Source: Actinomycetota bacterium
GTDB taxonomy: Bacteria; Actinomycetota; Actinomycetes; Streptosporangiales; Streptosporangiaceae
Reading direction: 5' to 3'
Assembly: GCA_003140115.1 (NCBI GenBank)
Contig: PLIQ01000374.1
Coordinates: 19,650 to 27,421, forward strand
Length of the DNA: 7,772 bases
Made by a program: the position numbers and the translations under genes. Below the pieces are notes generated by a model. It worked only from the letters and a program-made list of their open reading frames with translations. It had not been told where the DNA came from and made no database searches. Positions within the stretch are counted from its first letter, which is position 1. Each line of letters begins with the position of its first letter. Shown one piece after another: positions 5,263 to 7,772 of this stretch.

Positions 5263-7683
5263 GTGGTCGCGCAGCAACCCGGAACGTCGAAGGACCCGGG
5301 GATCGTGCTGTCCGGGATCGTGCCGCCGCTCGCGGACGGCTACTACACGCGCACCGAGACCGGGCCGGACCTGGCCAGCAGCCTGCAGGCCGGGCAGACC
5401 GTGGTGCTGGTGCACGGCGACGAGACCGACGCGGCGCCGCTGGCCCAAGGGGGCACGGGCAAGACGCAGCTCGCGGTCGAGTTCGCCCACGACATGTGGA
5501 ACGACCAGGTGGTCGAGATCCTGGTCTGGGTGACCGCGACCAACGCCGAATCGATCATCACCGGCTTCGCGCAGGCGGCGAACACGGTCGACGCCGCCAA
5601 CCCCGGCGAGGGCGCCGAGACGGCCGCGGCGCGTTTCGTGTCCTGGCTGACGCATACCAAGCGGCCGTGGGCGCTGATCATCGACGACCTGAACGACCTG
5701 GCCGACCTCGACCGCCTGTGGCCGGGCGGCGCGGCCGGCCGGATCCTGATCACCACCCGGCTGCCGGCCGAGTCCTGGGAGGCCCGGGACGTCAGGGTCG
5801 TCCCGGTGCCCGGCCTGAGCCGGCGGGAGGCGCTGTCCTACCTCAGCTCCCGGCTCAACGACCATCCCGACCAGCGGATCGAGGCGCTGGACCTGGGCGA
5901 GGACCTGGCTGGCCTGCCGCTCGCGCTCAGCCAGGCCACCGCGGTGATCAACGCCCGCCAGCACGGCTGCCGGGAGTACCGGGTGGCGCTGACCGAGCGG
6001 CGCAGGCACATGACCGGGGTGGACGGGGCGTCGGCCACGGTGCTGGCCACCTGGTCACTGGCCGCGGAGTGCGCGCACGACCTGCCGCCGGGCGGGCTGG
6101 CCTGGCCGACGCTGGCGCTGGCCGCGATGATGGACCACCACGGCATCCCCGGCGCCGTGCTGACCAGCCCGACCGCCTGCAGCTACATCACCGGCCGGCC
6201 GAGCACGGCGGGCGGGGCGGACCAGAACATGGTCCGGGCCGCGATCAACAACCTGGCCGCGGTGGGCCTGGTCACCGTCGATCCGGCCAGCCCGGTGCGC
6301 ACCGTGCAGATGCACGCCAGCGTCCAGGCCGCGGTGCGGTCCTACCTGCCGCCGGCCGATCTCGAGCAGGTCGCGCTGGCCACCGCCGACGCGCTGCTGG
6401 AGACCTGGCCGGAGGGCGAGGGCGGGCCGCAGCTCGATCAGGCCCTGCGGGACTGCGCCACGGCGCTGCGGGCCAACGACGGCGGCGTGCTGTGGAAGAC
6501 CGAGGCCCATCCGCTGCTGTTCCGCGCCGGGCTGTCGCTGGAGAGCAGCAGGCTGTCCGACGCCGCCATCGCGTACTGGCAGGCCATGCTGACCACCAGC
6601 ACCCGGTTGCTCGGACCCGCGCACGCGAACGCCGTGGTGGCTCGGGACCGGCTGGCGGCGGCGTACGAATCGGCTGGGCGTTCGGCCGAGGCGATCTCGG
6701 TGTTCCAGACCGCGCTGGCCGACCGGGAGCGCAACCAGGGACCCGAACACCCGGAGACGATCGCGGCCCGCGGCCACCTGGCCCACGCCTACCAGAGCGC
6801 CGGCCGGCCCGCGGACGCCGTCGGGCTGTTCGAGCGCACGGTGGCCGACTCCAACCGGCTGCTCGGCGCCGGCCATCCGGTCACCTTGGGCAACCGGGCG
6901 AACCTGGCCGAGGCCTACCAGAAGGCCGGCCAGCTCCGGGACGCCATAGCCGGCTACGAACAGGTGCTGGGCGACGCCGAGCGGATGCTCGGCGCGGGTC
7001 ACCCCACCACGCTGAGCGCGCGCGCCAGCCTGGCCGCCGCCTACGCGGCCAACGGGCAGGCCAAGCTTGCGATCGAGCAGTGCGAGCGGACCCTGGCCGA
7101 CCAGGAGCGGATGCACGGGCGCGACCACCCGGACGCCATCGCGGCCCGGGCCAGCCTGGCCTCGGCGTACCGGTCCGCCGGGAAGCTCAAGGACGCGGTG
7201 GCGCAGTACGAGCGCGTGCTCGCCGACCGGGAGCGGGTCGAGGGCGTCACGCACCCGGACACGATCGCGGCCCGCGCCAACCTGGCCTACGCCTACCGCA
7301 GCGCGGGACGGCTCCGGGAGGCGGTCCCCATTTACGAACGCACCCTCGCCGACCGCGAGCAGGTCCAGGGGCCCGATCACCGGGACACCCTGATCGCGCG
7401 CTCGAACCTGGCCGGGTGCTACCAGCAGGCGCGCCGGCTGACCGACGCGATCCCTCAGTACGAGCGGGCGCTGGCCGACAGCGAGCGGATGCTCGGGGCC
7501 GGCGACACCGAGACGCTGACCACCCGGTGCAACCTCGCCTCGGCGTACTACACCGCGGGCCGCCTGTCCGACGTCGTCTCGGTCCTGCAGCGCGCCCTGA
7601 CCGACTGCGAACGCTACCTGGGACCAGATCACCAGATGACCCAGACCGTCCGCCAGAACCTAGATGCCGCCACCCAGGCGTGA
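5263..7683 (+). CDS. STAND-type NB-ARC NTPase with eight C-terminal TPRs (gene B, paralogue of gene A)
   Basis: An 806-residue paralogue of gene A, starting at GTG 5263 with GAGAGG 10 bases upstream. By hand alignment 48 of the first 74 residues are identical, without gaps. The order of parts is strand QTVVLVHG (45-52), acidic insertion (53-60), P-loop AQGGTGKT (61-68), Walker B LIIDDL (138-143, Asp141-Asp142), LITTR (162-166), GLPLAL (217-222), and winged-helix end with MHASVQ (350-355). A short linker and a TPR-like helix pair (about 413-448) follow, then eight exact 42-residue TPRs (449-784) and a 22-residue cap matching gene A at 16 positions. All nucleotide-binding motifs are intact, so ATP-dependent switching is likely. 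As in gene A no effector, DNA-binding or membrane segment is visible; partner, ligand and output are unknown. It may work as a pair with gene A, or simply be a diverged sensor copy. Confidence 0.92.
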   Translation: MVAQQPGTSKDPGIVLSGIVPPLADGYYTRTETGPDLASSLQAGQTVVLVHGDETDAAPLAQGGTGKTQLAVEFAHDMWNDQVVEILVWVTATNAESIITGFAQAANTVDAANPGEGAETAAARFVSWLTHTKRPWALIIDDLNDLADLDRLWPGGAAGRILITTRLPAESWEARDVRVVPVPGLSRREALSYLSSRLNDHPDQRIEALDLGEDLAGLPLALSQATAVINARQHGCREYRVALTERRRHMTGVDGASATVLATWSLAAECAHDLPPGGLAWPTLALAAMMDHHGIPGAVLTSPTACSYITGRPSTAGGADQNMVRAAINNLAAVGLVTVDPASPVRTVQMHASVQAAVRSYLPPADLEQVALATADALLETWPEGEGGPQLDQALRDCATALRANDGGVLWKTEAHPLLFRAGLSLESSRLSDAAIAYWQAMLTTSTRLLGPAHANAVVARDRLAAAYESAGRSAEAISVFQTALADRERNQGPEHPETIAARGHLAHAYQSAGRPADAVGLFERTVADSNRLLGAGHPVTLGNRANLAEAYQKAGQLRDAIAGYEQVLGDAERMLGAGHPTTLSARASLAAAYAANGQAKLAIEQCERTLADQERMHGRDHPDAIAARASLASAYRSAGKLKDAVAQYERVLADRERVEGVTHPDTIAARANLAYAYRSAGRLREAVPIYERTLADREQVQGPDHRDTLIARSNLAGCYQQARRLTDAIPQYERALADSERMLGAGDTETLTTRCNLASAYYTAGRLSDVVSVLQRALTDCERYLGPDHQMTQTVRQNLDAATQA
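6607..7614 (+). repeat. Eight in-frame 126-bp TPR repeats of gene B
   Basis: Exactly 42 codons each, starting at residues 449, 491, 533, 575, 617, 659, 701 and 743. Repeats 1-5 match repeats 1-5 of gene A position by position (for example, GHPVTL in repeat 3 and HPTTL with ANGQ in repeat 4 of both). Repeats 6-8 correspond to the single repeat 6 of gene A. Confidence 0.9.
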
Positions 7684-7693
7684 CATTTCTGGG

Positions 7694-7699
7694 TATAAA
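7694..7699 (+). promoter_or_regulatory. Weak -10-like box before the terminal gene
   Basis: TATAAA lies between the gene B stop and the next ribosome site. The sequence 17 bases upstream (CACCCA) is not a -35, so this may be chance; the next gene could equally be read through from gene B, whose stop is only 41 bases away. Confidence 0.2.
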
Positions 7700-7724
7700 G
7701 GGCGCGGAGAGCACGGAGGTCTTA

Positions 7725-7772
7725 GTGGGAACATACGACTTTGTCATTGTGGGGGGCGGGGGGGGGGGGGGG
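7725..7772 (+). CDS. N terminus of an FAD-dependent oxidoreductase, probably GMC type (3' truncated)
   Basis: A perfect GGAGG (7715-7719) stands 5 bases before GTG 7725. The first codons read MGTYDFVIVGGG, the first beta strand and glycine loop of a Rossmann FAD-binding fold. The YDFVIVGGG form is most typical of GMC oxidoreductases (choline dehydrogenase or glucose oxidase relatives), where the next residues would be a Ser/Thr-Ala-Gly. Other FAD-dependent oxidoreductases can begin in a similar way. From base 7758 the window is only G, so the last five codons read Gly and are probably not trustworthy. The gene starts 41 bases after the gene B stop, so co-transcription is possible. Confidence 0.6.
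   Translation, partial: MGTYDFVIVGGGGGGG

Noticed and set aside
6607..7614. Regular 126-bp repetition that could suggest a satellite or CRISPR-like array
   Set aside because: Units are in frame, diverged at third positions and code for canonical 42-residue TPRs; there are no short identical repeats separated by unique spacers.

Overview
The window is very GC-rich, with G or C at almost every third codon position. It also has GTG starts and a Shine-Dalgarno motif ahead of most genes. Together with the protein families this points to an actinobacterium (Streptomyces, Streptosporangiales or Thermomonosporaceae type); the genus cannot be set from this sequence alone. The piece looks like a complete contig or contig end. 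It opens inside a gene, and it closes in a run of 15 G inside the first codons of another gene.

Layout. (1) 1-122, plus: last codons of a membrane protein. (2) 159-590, plus: a small VOC/glyoxalase-fold protein. (3) 117-2072, minus: an NCS1-family nucleobase/allantoin-type permease. Its recognisable part ends near base 597, but its frame stays open and runs antisense through the whole VOC gene. (4) 2073-2675: a 603-base non-coding stretch with a four-copy GAAGGAGG tract, a 12-bp palindrome and overlapping direct and inverted repeats ahead of the next gene. (5) 2676-4925, plus: STAND/NB-ARC NTPase with kinesin-light-chain-type TPRs (gene A, 749 aa). (6) 4926-5262: spacer with two 7-bp-stem hairpins, a short dyad and a possible -10 box. 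(7) 5263-7683, plus: a second, clearly paralogous STAND/NB-ARC-TPR protein (gene B, 806 aa). (8) 7725-7772, plus: good ribosome site and first 16 codons of an FAD-dependent, probably GMC-type, oxidoreductase.

The most interesting part is the A/B pair. Both proteins start almost directly at the nucleotide-binding domain and have no N-terminal effector domain. Both carry the same acidic insertion just before the P-loop, and both end in a perfectly periodic 42-residue TPR array (6 full repeats in A, 8 in B) with the same C-terminal cap. Repeats 1-5 correspond one to one, so the duplication came after the array was built; the copies then diverged in repeat number and in the linker before the array. 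By analogy with STAND proteins and AfsR-type regulators, the TPRs probably sense a ligand or partner and the NTPase domain switches or oligomerises. No output domain is visible, so any effector would have to act in trans. Neither the permease nor the VOC protein has an evident functional link to this pair.
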